NCBI RefSeq assembly: GCF_003352045.1
Contig: NZ_CP025815.1
Span: 1,612,001 to 1,676,000, forward strand
Length of the DNA stretch: 64,000 nucleotides
Direction: 5' to 3'
Source of the DNA: Sulfitobacter sp. JL08
GTDB lineage: Bacteria; Pseudomonadota; Alphaproteobacteria; Rhodobacterales; Rhodobacteraceae
Numbering within the stretch: the first letter of the stretch is position 1; each line of letters begins with the position of its first letter. Below the pieces are notes generated by a model, which was given only the letters and a program-made list of their open reading frames with translations, had not been told where the DNA came from and ran no database searches. Shown one piece after another: positions 7,162-15,579 of this stretch. Position numbers and translations under genes: made by a program.

Positions 7162-9848
7162 TGGCAACGCTGAACCTGCTGATCCTTGCCTGTCTGGGCT
7201 ATGTCGCGCTGCTGTTTTTGGTGGCCTTCGCGGCGGAACGTGCGGCCCTGCGCGGGCAGGGCGGCTGGCTGCGCTCGCCCCTTGTTTATACGCTGTCGCT
7301 GTCGGTCTATTGCACCGGCTGGACGTTTTATGGCGCGGTCGGGTACGCGGCACGTTCGGGCATGGAATACGTCACGATCTATCTGGGCCCGACACTTGTT
7401 GTCATCGGTTGGTGGTGGCTGCTGCGCAAACTGGTGCGGATCGGGCGGGCGCAACGGGCCACGTCCATCGCCGACCTGATTTCGTCGCGTTACGGAAAAT
7501 CCAACCTGCTGGCCATTGTCGTGACCCTGATGGCGGTCGTTGGCGTGACGCCCTATATCGCCCTGCAACTGCAATCTGTGGCGTTGTCTGTCTCGGCTTT
7601 TGCCCCGCCATCCGGTCCGGATGCGGTGACAATTGATCGCGAATCCTCCGGGTTCTGGGTGGCTTTGGGGCTGGCGCTGTTTGCCATTCTGTTCGGCACC
7701 CGCAATCTGAATGCGAACGAACGCCACCACGGCGTTGTCATTGCCATCGCGGTCGAAGCGGTTGTGAAACTGCTGGCGCTGCTTGCCGTGGGCATCTTTG
7801 TAGTGTGGGGCGTGGCCGGTGGTGTCAGCCAGATCATGACCCAGATCGATGCCTCGCCCATCGGCGAATGGCAAATGGATCGCAGCCGATGGTCCACATT
7901 GACGCTGCTGTCGGCGATTGCGTTTATTTGCCTGCCGCGGATGTTTCAGGTTCTGGTCGTTGAAAACGATGACGAACGCCATCTGCACACCGCGGCATGG
8001 GCCTTTCCGCTGTACCTGATGTTGATGAGCCTGTTCGTGCTGCCCATTGCGGTGACCGGATTGCAGATCATGCCTGCCGGATCGAACCCCGATCTGTTTG
8101 TTTTGACCGTGCCGCTGGCGCAGGAGCAAGACGGGCTGGCGCTGTTTTCCTTTCTGGGCGGGTTTTCGTCGGCCACATCAATGGTGATCGTTGCCACGCT
8201 GGCGCTGTCAACCATGGTGTCCAACCACATCGTGATGCCGATCTGGTTCAGCCTGCGCAGTGGCGGCGCGTCCGTGTCCGGGGATGTGCGCAATGTGATC
8301 ATTCTGGCGCGGCGTCTGTCGATCTGCGGTATTCTGGCGCTGGGATATGCCTATTACGTGTTTTCGGGCGGCAGTTCGGCACTGGCCGCCATCGGATTGA
8401 TCTCTTTCGCGGGGGTGGCGCAGTTCATGCCGGCTATGCTCGGCGGCATATTCTGGCGCGGGGCGACGCGCACAGGTGCAATGGCCGGGCTGATCACGGG
8501 TTTTGCGGTGTGGTTTTACACGATGCTGTTGCCCAGCTTTGGCACCGGCGTGTTGCTTTCAGCCGAAATTTTTGAAAGCGGGCTGTTCGGCTGGTCATGG
8601 CTGCGCCCGCAGGCCCTGTTCGGTATCACCGGCATTGATCCGACCGTGCATGCGGTTATGTGGAGCCTGACACTGAATTCGGCGGCGTTTTTCCTTGTGT
8701 CGCTATTCAGTTTTCCCAGCCCGCTGGAACGGTTGCAGGGGGCGCAATTTGTCAACGTGTTTGCCCATTCCGCCAGCCCGCAAAGCTGGACAGGCTCCAT
8801 GGCCCAAAGCGAAGACCTTTTGATCATGGCGCAACGGCTTGTCGGCGCATCCGAGGCGCGCGCCTTTTTCCGCGCCGAAGCAGTGCGACAGGGCGTGCAC
8901 GGCCATTTGCCCGAACCGTCCCCCGATTTCCTGCAACGGCTGGAACGCGAACTGGCGGGATCGGTGGGCGCGGCCACGGCACATGCGATGGTGGGCCAGA
9001 TCGTCGGCGGTGCCAGCGTTTCGGTGCATGATCTGATGGCGGTGGCGGATGAATCCGCACAAATGCTGGAATATTCCAGCCAGCTTGAGGCAAAATCCGG
9101 TGAATTGGCGCGCACCGCCCGCAAGTTGCAGGAAGCGAATGAAAAACTGACGCAACTGAGTGTGCAAAAGGATGCGTTCCTGTCCCAGATCAGCCACGAA
9201 CTGCGCACACCGATGACTTCGATCCGTGCGTTCTCGGAAATCTTGCGGGACACCAAGAAAATCGGCCCCGAAGAAAAAACCAAATACGCATCAATCATCC
9301 ATGGCGAAGCTATCCGCCTGACGCGCCTGCTGGATGATCTGCTGGACCTGTCGGTACTGGAACACGGGCAGGTCAGTCTGAACATCCAGCAGGGTCGCCT
9401 GGGCGATGTGCTGGATCAGGCCGTGGCGGCCGCATTGGCCGGGCAGCAGGATGCACTGACGGTCCGGCGCGATCCCGTGGCGGAACAGGTCGGGTTGAAG
9501 ACTGATCTTGACCGGTTAAGCCAGGTTTTCATCAACCTGATCGCCAATGCCCGCAAATATTGCGATGCGGACACTCCGGAACTGCAAATCCTCGTCTCCC
9601 GTGCGGGGGGCTATGTAACGGTTGATTTTATCGACAACGGCTCTGGCATCCCGAAAGATGACCAGACCCTGATTTTTGAAAAATTCGCCCGCGTCAGCGA
9701 CCAGAAAGGCAAGGGCGCTGGCCTGGGGCTCGCGATCTGTCGCGAGATCATGTACCGGCTGGATGGCGACATCACCTATCAGCCCGAAATGAACGGCACC
9801 GGTTTCCGCGTGCGGCTGCCGGAATCGATGGCGATGGCGGCGCAATGA
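7161..9848 (+). CDS. Na+/solute symporter-histidine kinase hybrid sensor (CbrA-like)
   Basis: An 895-residue fusion. Residues 1 to about 520 are an SSS-family symporter domain with around 13 membrane segments. A linker of about 130 residues leads to a kinase core: H-box with phosphoacceptor H679 (SHELRTPMTSIR), N-box NLIANARKYC, G1 DNGSGIP and G2 GAGLGLAI. The architecture matches CbrA, CrbS and related sensors that tie nutrient uptake to signalling. No receiver is fused, so the receiver at 6407-6775 is the likely partner. The ligand is not evident. Confidence 0.93.
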   Translation: MATLNLLILACLGYVALLFLVAFAAERAALRGQGGWLRSPLVYTLSLSVYCTGWTFYGAVGYAARSGMEYVTIYLGPTLVVIGWWWLLRKLVRIGRAQRATSIADLISSRYGKSNLLAIVVTLMAVVGVTPYIALQLQSVALSVSAFAPPSGPDAVTIDRESSGFWVALGLALFAILFGTRNLNANERHHGVVIAIAVEAVVKLLALLAVGIFVVWGVAGGVSQIMTQIDASPIGEWQMDRSRWSTLTLLSAIAFICLPRMFQVLVVENDDERHLHTAAWAFPLYLMLMSLFVLPIAVTGLQIMPAGSNPDLFVLTVPLAQEQDGLALFSFLGGFSSATSMVIVATLALSTMVSNHIVMPIWFSLRSGGASVSGDVRNVIILARRLSICGILALGYAYYVFSGGSSALAAIGLISFAGVAQFMPAMLGGIFWRGATRTGAMAGLITGFAVWFYTMLLPSFGTGVLLSAEIFESGLFGWSWLRPQALFGITGIDPTVHAVMWSLTLNSAAFFLVSLFSFPSPLERLQGAQFVNVFAHSASPQSWTGSMAQSEDLLIMAQRLVGASEARAFFRAEAVRQGVHGHLPEPSPDFLQRLERELAGSVGAATAHAMVGQIVGGASVSVHDLMAVADESAQMLEYSSQLEAKSGELARTARKLQEANEKLTQLSVQKDAFLSQISHELRTPMTSIRAFSEILRDTKKIGPEEKTKYASIIHGEAIRLTRLLDDLLDLSVLEHGQVSLNIQQGRLGDVLDQAVAAALAGQQDALTVRRDPVAEQVGLKTDLDRLSQVFINLIANARKYCDADTPELQILVSRAGGYVTVDFIDNGSGIPKDDQTLIFEKFARVSDQKGKGAGLGLAICREIMYRLDGDITYQPEMNGTGFRVRLPESMAMAAQ

Positions 9849-9924
9849 CGGCACCGTCAATCCAATCGTAACCATATGAGCTTTAGGTTTGGCCCCGACC
9901 GCATGGCGACAAAGGGCATTCGGA

Positions 9925-11022
9925 ATGAACACAGCCGTCAGGCGCACGGTGCTGCAACGCAAGGTTGACGCGGCCCGTGACGAACAATTCGCGCGCGCCA
10001 TGTCGCTGCGCAAGGCATTGCGCCTGACATTGCCCAAGGTCGCGGATGATTTGTTCGGGCTGCCCGTGTCCGTGATCGGGATCACCCAGAGTTTGGTACC
10101 CCAGACCCGGCTGGTTGATCTGTTCGACGCCGCATCGCTGCTGGTGCTGATGGATGGCCCAAAGGGCGCGATGGCGGCTGTTACGCTGAATGCCGATCTG
10201 GTCGGCGCGGTGATCCAGCAGCAAACCACCGGCACGGTATCACCGCCGCCCGCCGCACCAAGGCCCCCGACACGCACGGATGCCGCCCTGTGCGCCCCAA
10301 TGCTGGACGCGGTTCTGGCACGCAGCGCCGCCCTGCTTGAGGTTGAGGCGGACAGGCGCGTGTTTGCCGGCTTTAAATTCGGTGCCCGTGTGGAAGACGT
10401 GCGCACCCTTGGGCTGGCGCTGGATGCACCCGATTTCACGGTGTTTCATCTGACGCTTGACCTTGCCGGGGGCACACGGCAGGGCGACATATTGTTCTGC
10501 ATGCCGAACCCGGTGCCGGTCATGCCCGCCTGCGCGCCACCTTTGGACCAACACGCAAATGCCCCGCGGCTGGGGCCGGTTGTTCTGCTGGCGCCGACAG
10601 AATTGACGGCCGTGCTGTGCAAACTGCGCATGCCGCTGTCGCAGGTGCAGGCACTAAAGGCGGGCGATGTGTTGCCGGTGGCGCGTTCGGCGCTGCGCGA
10701 AACCGGTGTGCATGTTCAAAGCTGGCGCAGGATCTGTGTCGGGCAACTGGGACAAAGCGGCGGCTATCGCGCGTTGCGCCTGCAACTGGGGGGCGTGCCA
10801 AAGCCACAGTTGCACAGCGCAGAACCCCAGGCGCATGCCGATCCGGATCCGGCCAAGGCCCGCGCGGCCCAACCGCCCGAAGTTGGTGATGTACCATCCG
10901 GTCCGGCGCAACCGCCACCCGATGCGGGCGGGCAGTTGGCGCCGTTTTCGCCGCTCTCTGGCACGGATGCCGCCCGCAGAACGGGCAATGCCGAACCTAC
11001 GCATAATGCATCGTTTGAATAG
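9925..11022 (+). CDS. FliM/FliN-family (SpoA domain) protein
   Basis: A 365-residue protein with a C-terminal SpoA/FliN-like domain at about residues 205-280 (LAPTELTAVLCKLRMPLSQV, LKAGDVLPV). The preceding region resembles the middle domain of FliM. The N-terminal CheY-binding peptide of canonical FliM (LSQ-EID-LL) is absent, and the last 95 residues are proline-rich and disordered. ATG 9925 is preferred to the TTG at 9889 because the extra 12 residues look unrelated to any FliM start; neither has a strong Shine-Dalgarno. It follows the kinase gene by 76 bp. No other flagellar gene is in the window. Confidence 0.7.
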   Translation: MNTAVRRTVLQRKVDAARDEQFARAMSLRKALRLTLPKVADDLFGLPVSVIGITQSLVPQTRLVDLFDAASLLVLMDGPKGAMAAVTLNADLVGAVIQQQTTGTVSPPPAAPRPPTRTDAALCAPMLDAVLARSAALLEVEADRRVFAGFKFGARVEDVRTLGLALDAPDFTVFHLTLDLAGGTRQGDILFCMPNPVPVMPACAPPLDQHANAPRLGPVVLLAPTELTAVLCKLRMPLSQVQALKAGDVLPVARSALRETGVHVQSWRRICVGQLGQSGGYRALRLQLGGVPKPQLHSAEPQAHADPDPAKARAAQPPEVGDVPSGPAQPPPDAGGQLAPFSPLSGTDAARRTGNAEPTHNASFE

Positions 11023-11043
11023 AAAAGCCGTCAGGGCAGGGGA

Positions 11044-11472
11044 TCAGCCCTGCTGCGAAAGTGCCTCAAGCGTCGGGCGCAACCCGTCCAGATCGTATCC
11101 GGCAGCTTTGGTTGCGGCCAGAATGTCGCCCGGGGATTGCGTGCGCGCCTGGGACAGGGCCCAGACCACCGAACTGCGTGTGCCGGAGGCGCAATAGGCC
11201 AGCACCGGCCCGTCCGCCGACGCAATCAGATCGCTTTGGCGCTGCACGTTGTCGGGTGTCATGGTTGAATGCGTCAGCGGCAGGAAGGCGAAATCAATTC
11301 CCGCGCTGGCTGCGGCCTCTTGCATGGTTTCGTGTTGCTGATCGGGCCCGATTTCGGCATCAGGCCTGTTGCAGATGACACGGCTGATCCCGGCCTTTGC
11401 CAGTTCGTCAAAATCGGCCGTGTCGATTTGCGGCGACACAAAATAGGTCGGGGTGATCTGTCGCATGTTCAT
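11044..11472 (-). CDS. TIGR01244/DUF442-family sulfur transferase or phosphatase-like protein (Blh N-domain type)
   Basis: A 142-residue protein with the DUF442 signature and active-site loop CASGTR (C94, R99), a CX4R arrangement as in rhodanese-like enzymes. In other alphaproteobacteria this domain is fused to the ETHE1-type hydrolase in Blh; here the two are separate genes of one operon. The ATG at 11472 follows an AAAGGACA site; the longer frame to 11538 would read into the yeeE gene. A likely role is moving sulfane sulfur in persulfide and sulfide detoxification. Confidence 0.85.
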   Translation of the reverse strand: MNMRQITPTYFVSPQIDTADFDELAKAGISRVICNRPDAEIGPDQQHETMQEAAASAGIDFAFLPLTHSTMTPDNVQRQSDLIASADGPVLAYCASGTRSSVVWALSQARTQSPGDILAATKAAGYDLDGLRPTLEALSQQG

Positions 11473-11483
11473 GACAATGTCCT

Positions 11484-11915
11484 TTAGATCGCGTTCGCAA
11501 GTCTGTCCAGTCGCGTGCGGACTGTTGGTGCACCCCACATGCCCGCGAGCATCGCGATCAGAAACACCAGCCCGCCGACCCCCCCGTAGCTAAGCGAGGC
11601 AATCGCCGGGCCGGGGCACAATCCTGCCAGACCCCAGCCCATCCCGAACAGGACAGAGCCGACAATCAGGCGGTGATCTATCAACGAGACCGGCGGTTCC
11701 GGAAACTGCCCGCCCACCAGAGGAACGCGCCCTGTCGTCAGCCGCCATGCCACCGCCATCGGCAGGATCGCGCCGCCCATCACAAAAGCCAGTGTCGGAT
11801 CCCATTGTCCGAAGACATCAAGCCAGCCGATCACCTTACGCGTGTCGGTCATGCCGGACAGCATCAAACCCAACCCGAACAAGGACCCTGCCAGCGCCGA
11901 AAACAGAATACGCAT
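11484..11915 (-). CDS. YeeE/YedE-type sulfur compound transporter, second half
   Basis: A 143-residue membrane protein with about four helices and the conserved LCPGPAIASL motif. It corresponds to one half of the TsuA/YeeE thiosulfate-type channel; the partner half is encoded by the overlapping upstream gene. ATG 11915 overlaps the upstream stop by one base (TGATG). The split arrangement is common in operons under the sulfide sensor BigR. It probably exports or imports a small sulfur species such as thiosulfate or sulfite. Confidence 0.85.
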   Translation of the reverse strand: MRILFSALAGSLFGLGLMLSGMTDTRKVIGWLDVFGQWDPTLAFVMGGAILPMAVAWRLTTGRVPLVGGQFPEPPVSLIDHRLIVGSVLFGMGWGLAGLCPGPAIASLSYGGVGGLVFLIAMLAGMWGAPTVRTRLDRLANAI

Positions 11916-12340
11916 CAGACGCCCCCCAACAGCAACCGCACCAACGCCACGGTCACAACGCCGGCCAGAATATAGATCATTGTGGCCACGATGCCGCGTA
12001 CCGACAAACGGGAAATCCCGCACACCCCGTGCCCCGAGGTGCAACCATTCGCAACGCGGGTGCCAACCCCGACCAGCAGCCCGGCCAGCACGACAATCAG
12101 AAGGTTCGACGTCAGATAGGTGTCCATACCGGTCACGAACAGCGACGCAACTGCCGGCGCGCCAACCAGCGCCGCCAGAAACACAACACGTTCGGTTGCC
12201 TGGGAAGATCCGCTGCGATCAACCAGACCGCCGATGATACCGCTTGCCCCCATGATACGACCGTTGCCAAGCAGGTACACCGCCCCGCCAAGGCCGATCA
12301 GAAGACCGCCCAGAAGGCCCATTATCCAGCTTTGTTCCAT
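11915..12340 (-). CDS. YeeE/YedE-type sulfur compound transporter, first half
   Basis: A 141-residue membrane protein with about four helices and the motif [11 protein letters not shown], whose cysteines are the sulfur-relay residues known from YeeE (TsuA). It begins 9 bp after the stop of the upstream hydrolase gene and is coupled to the second half-transporter. The pair should form a functional channel in the inner membrane. Confidence 0.87.
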   Translation of the reverse strand: MEQSWIMGLLGGLLIGLGGAVYLLGNGRIMGASGIIGGLVDRSGSSQATERVVFLAALVGAPAVASLFVTGMDTYLTSNLLIVVLAGLLVGVGTRVANGCTSGHGVCGISRLSVRGIVATMIYILAGVVTVALVRLLLGGV

Positions 12341-12349
12341 GAAATGACC

Positions 12350-13213
12350 CTAAAGTTTGTTGACTGGAACTTTCAGGAACACATCGCCCTGATCATCGGG
12401 TTCGGGCATGTTCCCAGCGCGCATGTTTACCTGAAGCGACGGAATGATCAGCTTGGGCATCGCCAGTGTCGCGTCGCGTGCATCGCGCATTTTGATGAAA
12501 TCTTCGGCAGGTTTTCCGCCACCGATATGCACGTTCAGCGCCTTTTGTTCGCCGACAGTGGTTTCCCAGGCATATTCATCACGCCCCGGTGCCTTGTAAT
12601 CATGGCCGACAAAAATCCGGGTGGCATCGGGCAAGGCCAGAATTTTCTGGATCGACGCATAAAGTGCCTTGGACGAGCCGCCGGGAAAATCGCACCGCGC
12701 CGTGCCAAAATCGGGCATGAACAACGTATCCCCCACAAAGGCCGCATCGCCGATCACATAGGTCATGCAGGCCGGCGTGTGCCCCGGTGTGTGCATCACA
12801 TCGCCGCGCAACTGTCCGATATGAAAACTGTCGCCCTCGCGAAACAACTGGTCGAACTGGCTGCCATCGCGCTGAAATTCCGTACCTTCGTTGAATACTT
12901 TGCCAAATGTGTCCTGCACCACCTTGATCTGGTCGCCGATCCCGATCTTGCCGCCCAGTTTTTCCTGAAGATAAGGCGCGGCCGACAGATGGTCCGCATG
13001 GACATGGGTTTCCAGTATCCATTGTACGTTCAGATCGTGTTCCGTGACATAGGCTATGATGGCATCGGCGGATCTTGTGTCTGTGCGCCCCGAAGCGTGA
13101 TCGAAATCCAGAACGGAGTCCACGATTGCGCAGGCTTTGCCTTGCGGATCGCGAACGATATAGGAAATCGTGTTGGTGGCTTCGTCAAAAAAGGCATGAA
13201 CAAAAGGTGTCAT
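12350..13213 (-). CDS. ETHE1-like MBL-fold persulfide dioxygenase (Blh hydrolase domain type)
   Basis: A 287-residue metallo-beta-lactamase-fold enzyme. The metal motif HVHADH (H70, H72, D74, H75), HTPGHT near residue 143 and the GDTLF...DFGTARCDF segment are typical of persulfide dioxygenases, which oxidise glutathione persulfide to sulfite. It is the first gene of a four-gene minus-strand operon for sulfide handling. The DUF442 domain normally fused to Blh is encoded separately at the operon end. No BigR-like repressor gene lies beside it. Confidence 0.87.
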   Translation of the reverse strand: MTPFVHAFFDEATNTISYIVRDPQGKACAIVDSVLDFDHASGRTDTRSADAIIAYVTEHDLNVQWILETHVHADHLSAAPYLQEKLGGKIGIGDQIKVVQDTFGKVFNEGTEFQRDGSQFDQLFREGDSFHIGQLRGDVMHTPGHTPACMTYVIGDAAFVGDTLFMPDFGTARCDFPGGSSKALYASIQKILALPDATRIFVGHDYKAPGRDEYAWETTVGEQKALNVHIGGGKPAEDFIKMRDARDATLAMPKLIIPSLQVNMRAGNMPEPDDQGDVFLKVPVNKL

Positions 13214-13246
13214 TGCATCGTGCTCCTATCTGGTGTCGAAACAAAT

Positions 13247-13299
13247 AACATTTTTTGCATATGTTTCAAGTTTTTTGCGTCGGCTTGACGCATGTCAAG
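13247..13299. promoter_or_regulatory. Candidate operators upstream of the persulfide dioxygenase operon
   Basis: Two inverted repeats sit in the 278-bp gap between the operon and the small plus-strand gene. AACAT-N9-ATGTT is at 13247-13265 and CTTGAC-N4-GTCAAG at 13284-13299. The second includes a TTGACA-like sequence on the minus strand. One of them may bind a sulfide-responsive repressor. The symmetry is observed, but no consensus was matched. Confidence 0.3.
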
Positions 13300-13491
13300 G
13301 CAGGTCGTCAGGTGTCGGACTATCATTGATATTAAGCAATGTTCGCCAATTCAGGTGAAATATTTGGCAGCTTTGTGCCGATCAACGGATTTGGGAATTT
13401 TTCACTCTTAAAAAGGTGATCCGGTCATACAATATTTACACCCTGATTGTTGCCTGCACCAAAACAAGACCATTCAAACTGGGAGGATAAA

Positions 13492-13707
13492 ATGTCAGAA
13501 TTTCCAACATGCCAGAATGCCGAGCAACTTGGCGCCCGGATCATGCGCGCCAGTGAAGATAAACGTCTGTTGTTGCAGCCCGAATTCAACCGTCTGCTGA
13601 CAAAACTGAAGGCTGCGGGTGTGCGCGTGCCGGCGCATCTGCGTGCACTGGACGACGAATTGCGAGATGAAATGGTCGAGGCGCGATTCGATAACATGCC
13701 GGTCTGA
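13492..13707 (+). CDS. Small conserved hypothetical protein
   Basis: A 71-residue, helix-rich soluble protein. The ATG at 13492 is set by a strong GGGAGG 6 bp upstream; the frame could extend to 13447 but without such a site. No domain is recognised. It has no signal peptide or membrane segment, and is rich in Arg, Glu and Leu in the second half (LRALDDELRDEMVEA). It is divergent from the sulfur operon and convergent with the gene at 13728. Confidence 0.7.
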   Translation: MSEFPTCQNAEQLGARIMRASEDKRLLLQPEFNRLLTKLKAAGVRVPAHLRALDDELRDEMVEARFDNMPV

Positions 13708-13727
13708 CGGATCGGAACGTGGGCGTT

Positions 13728-13952
13728 TCAGCTTAAGAATACGCCCACAACAACCAGCATCAACCCGATTACGGACAGAAACAGAGCGCCCATATTGATC
13801 GGCACAACCGATTGTATCGCGGCGCGCAATTCATCGTCGGACAGATTGGCGCGTTTGGCCTTTGCAACGCGAACGATGCACCAGACCAGACCCAGCAGGC
13901 CCAGAACAGACAGGCCTGCGCCGGTCCAGACCAGAATTTCCAATAACGCCAT
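13728..13952 (-). CDS. Small two-helix membrane protein
   Basis: A 74-residue hypothetical protein with hydrophobic segments at about residues 4-28 and 52-73, separated by a charged loop (AKAKRANLSDDELR). The N-out/N-in topology cannot be settled. It lies 52 bp after tonB on the same strand, so it may be the last gene of the cobalamin uptake operon, though it could have its own promoter. An AAGGAGATC site precedes the ATG. No function recognised. Confidence 0.7.
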   Translation of the reverse strand: MALLEILVWTGAGLSVLGLLGLVWCIVRVAKAKRANLSDDELRAAIQSVVPINMGALFLSVIGLMLVVVGVFLS

Positions 13953-14004
13953 TGTTCGATCTCCTTGGGCGCTGCGCTAGCCCAGAACGAAGCGTCCTGC
14001 AACC

Positions 14005-14820
14005 CTATCGCAGGAAACTGAGCGATAGGCTGAAATCATAGGCATCATCGCCCAGACCCTTTGGCGCGGCGTCAAACCGGCCGGCACGCTTGACGGCGCG
14101 CATCGCCGCCTGATCAATATCTGCATCCCCCGACGACCGGATCAGGCGCACGGCGCGCAACTGGCCGCTGCGGCTGACGGACAATGCCAGCTTTGCGGTG
14201 CCGCCTGCGCTGGTGCCACGCGGAAAGATCATGTTGCGCTGGATCTTGCGATGGATGCGCGCGCCCCATTCGGCGCGCAAGGCGGTGCTTTGTGCCTTGG
14301 TCTGCGATTGGGTCTGCGCCGCCCCCGCGGATCCTTTGGCGGCCGTCTGGCCCTGACCAGCGGCTTGTTTCGCTGGGGACGGGGCTGCGGCCCGGGCCGG
14401 GCGCGCCTTGGGGCGTGTTGCGGGCGGTGGCGCGGTTTGCGGCACCGGTTCAGCCTGTTGAACAGGCGGCGGGGGCGGTGTGGTATCGATGCTTGGCATC
14501 TGGATCGCGGCGGGGGGCATCAGCGCCTGAACGCTGGGCTTTGCCGCAGGCGGCGGGGCCGGCTTTGTCATCACGGCAGGATCGGAAACGGCATCCGGTG
14601 CGGGCTGTGCAACCGGGATCGTCTGCGCCACGGTGGGGGGTGTTTGCCATGCCTCGACCAGGGCCGCCTGACTGGCGCTTGCCGCAACAAGGCTTGCACG
14701 GTGCGCGCCCTGATCGCCACTGGCGCTGCTGCCCAGTTCGCCCGGTGCGGCGTACCACAAACCCACATGCACACCCGCCGCAAGTGTCGTGAAAACGATG
14801 CCTTCGATAAACCGTATCAT
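14005..14820 (-). CDS. TonB-family energy transducer of the cobalamin operon
   Basis: A 271-residue protein: N-terminal membrane anchor at about 5-25, a long Pro/Ala-rich periplasmic spacer (residues 60-170), and a C-terminal TonB domain from about 180, with the helix motif WGARIHRKIQRNM and the GxAKLALSVSRSG strand. It couples the proton-motive force collected by ExbB/ExbD to outer-membrane BtuB. Its ATG overlaps the exbD stop by four bases. Being in the B12 operon suggests a dedicated rather than general TonB. Confidence 0.87.
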   Translation of the reverse strand: MIRFIEGIVFTTLAAGVHVGLWYAAPGELGSSASGDQGAHRASLVAASASQAALVEAWQTPPTVAQTIPVAQPAPDAVSDPAVMTKPAPPPAAKPSVQALMPPAAIQMPSIDTTPPPPPVQQAEPVPQTAPPPATRPKARPARAAAPSPAKQAAGQGQTAAKGSAGAAQTQSQTKAQSTALRAEWGARIHRKIQRNMIFPRGTSAGGTAKLALSVSRSGQLRAVRLIRSSGDADIDQAAMRAVKRAGRFDAAPKGLGDDAYDFSLSLSFLR

Positions 14821-15197
14821 GGCGCCCCCGTGATCAGCGACACATCTGTCAGCCCCAAAGACGCCAGCCGTGGCAACATCGCCGCCAGAACCTGTGCCTG
14901 CAATCCGGCATCCGCACGGATCATCAGCGGTGTGTCAGGCGCATGCCCGACAAGGGCCGCCCACGCGCCGTCACCGGTTTCACCGGCATAGGAAACCGTT
15001 CCGTCCGCTGCGACGAACAAGGTGTCTCCGGGCACCGGTGTGTCTGCGCCGGCGGCTTCGGGGGGGATGATATCGAACGGATCGGGTGGGGCGATCTGGG
15101 CGCTCATCAAAAAGAAGATCAGCAATAGGAACACCACGTTGATCATCGGAACGATGTTTTCCCGTGGCGGGCGTGACGGGGCGGGTCCAAAATCCAT
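14817..15197 (-). CDS. ExbD/TolR-family proton channel subunit (second copy)
   Basis: A 126-residue protein with a short cytoplasmic N-terminus, a single membrane helix at about residues 15-37 (ENIVPMINVVFLLLIFFLM) and a periplasmic domain. The conserved membrane carboxylate of ExbD is replaced by Asn: this copy reads PMINVVFLL where its neighbour reads PMIDVVFLL. If confirmed, only the other ExbD would carry the proton. It lies between the second exbD and tonB. Confidence 0.83.
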   Translation of the reverse strand: MDFGPAPSRPPRENIVPMINVVFLLLIFFLMSAQIAPPDPFDIIPPEAAGADTPVPGDTLFVAADGTVSYAGETGDGAWAALVGHAPDTPLMIRADAGLQAQVLAAMLPRLASLGLTDVSLITGAP

Positions 15198-15201
15198 CTG
15201 C

Positions 15202-15579
15202 CTACTCCACCAGAACCAGTTGGCTAAATCCGGCGTTTTGCAGCGCCTCGATCAGGGTTACGATACGCTGCAAATCCGCGCCGTCGCGCGCGCGCAGCAG
15301 GATCGGATCGCTGTCCGATTGCATCAGGGCGGGCAGGGCGGCGATCACCGCGTCCACGTCCTGCGGTTGTCCGTTCAGGGCCAGACGTGACGGCGTCACA
15401 TCAATCAAACGGGGTGGCCCCTGATACGGCGCGCCGGTGCCTGCCGCGGCGACGGGAACGGCCATGTCCTGACCGAACCGCGCGGCCAGCATGAAAAACA
15501 CCAGCAGCAAAAACACCACGTCAATCATCGGCGTCAGGCTGGGGGTGCGTTTCGCGTGGGGGCGGGCAAAGCTGAACAT
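15202..15579 (-). CDS. ExbD/TolR-family proton channel subunit (first copy)
   Basis: A 125-residue protein with the canonical ExbD membrane helix, including the protonatable Asp in SLTPMIDVVFLLLVFFM, and a periplasmic domain of about 85 residues. The ATG at 15579 overlaps the exbB stop; the longer frame to 15732 is out of register with exbB coding and unlikely. It works with ExbB to energise TonB. This is the copy with the intact catalytic Asp. Confidence 0.87.
   Translation of the reverse strand: MFSFARPHAKRTPSLTPMIDVVFLLLVFFMLAARFGQDMAVPVAAAGTGAPYQGPPRLIDVTPSRLALNGQPQDVDAVIAALPALMQSDSDPILLRARDGADLQRIVTLIEALQNAGFSQLVLVE

Noticed and set aside
11747-13288. 513-codon plus-strand frame across the sulfur operon
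   Set aside because: It spans three real genes on the other strand, has His/Arg-rich composition and no plausible start site.
13293-13298. TTGACA-like -35 element for the persulfide dioxygenase operon
   Set aside because: No acceptable -10 hexamer at 16-18 bp spacing, so I did not call a promoter.
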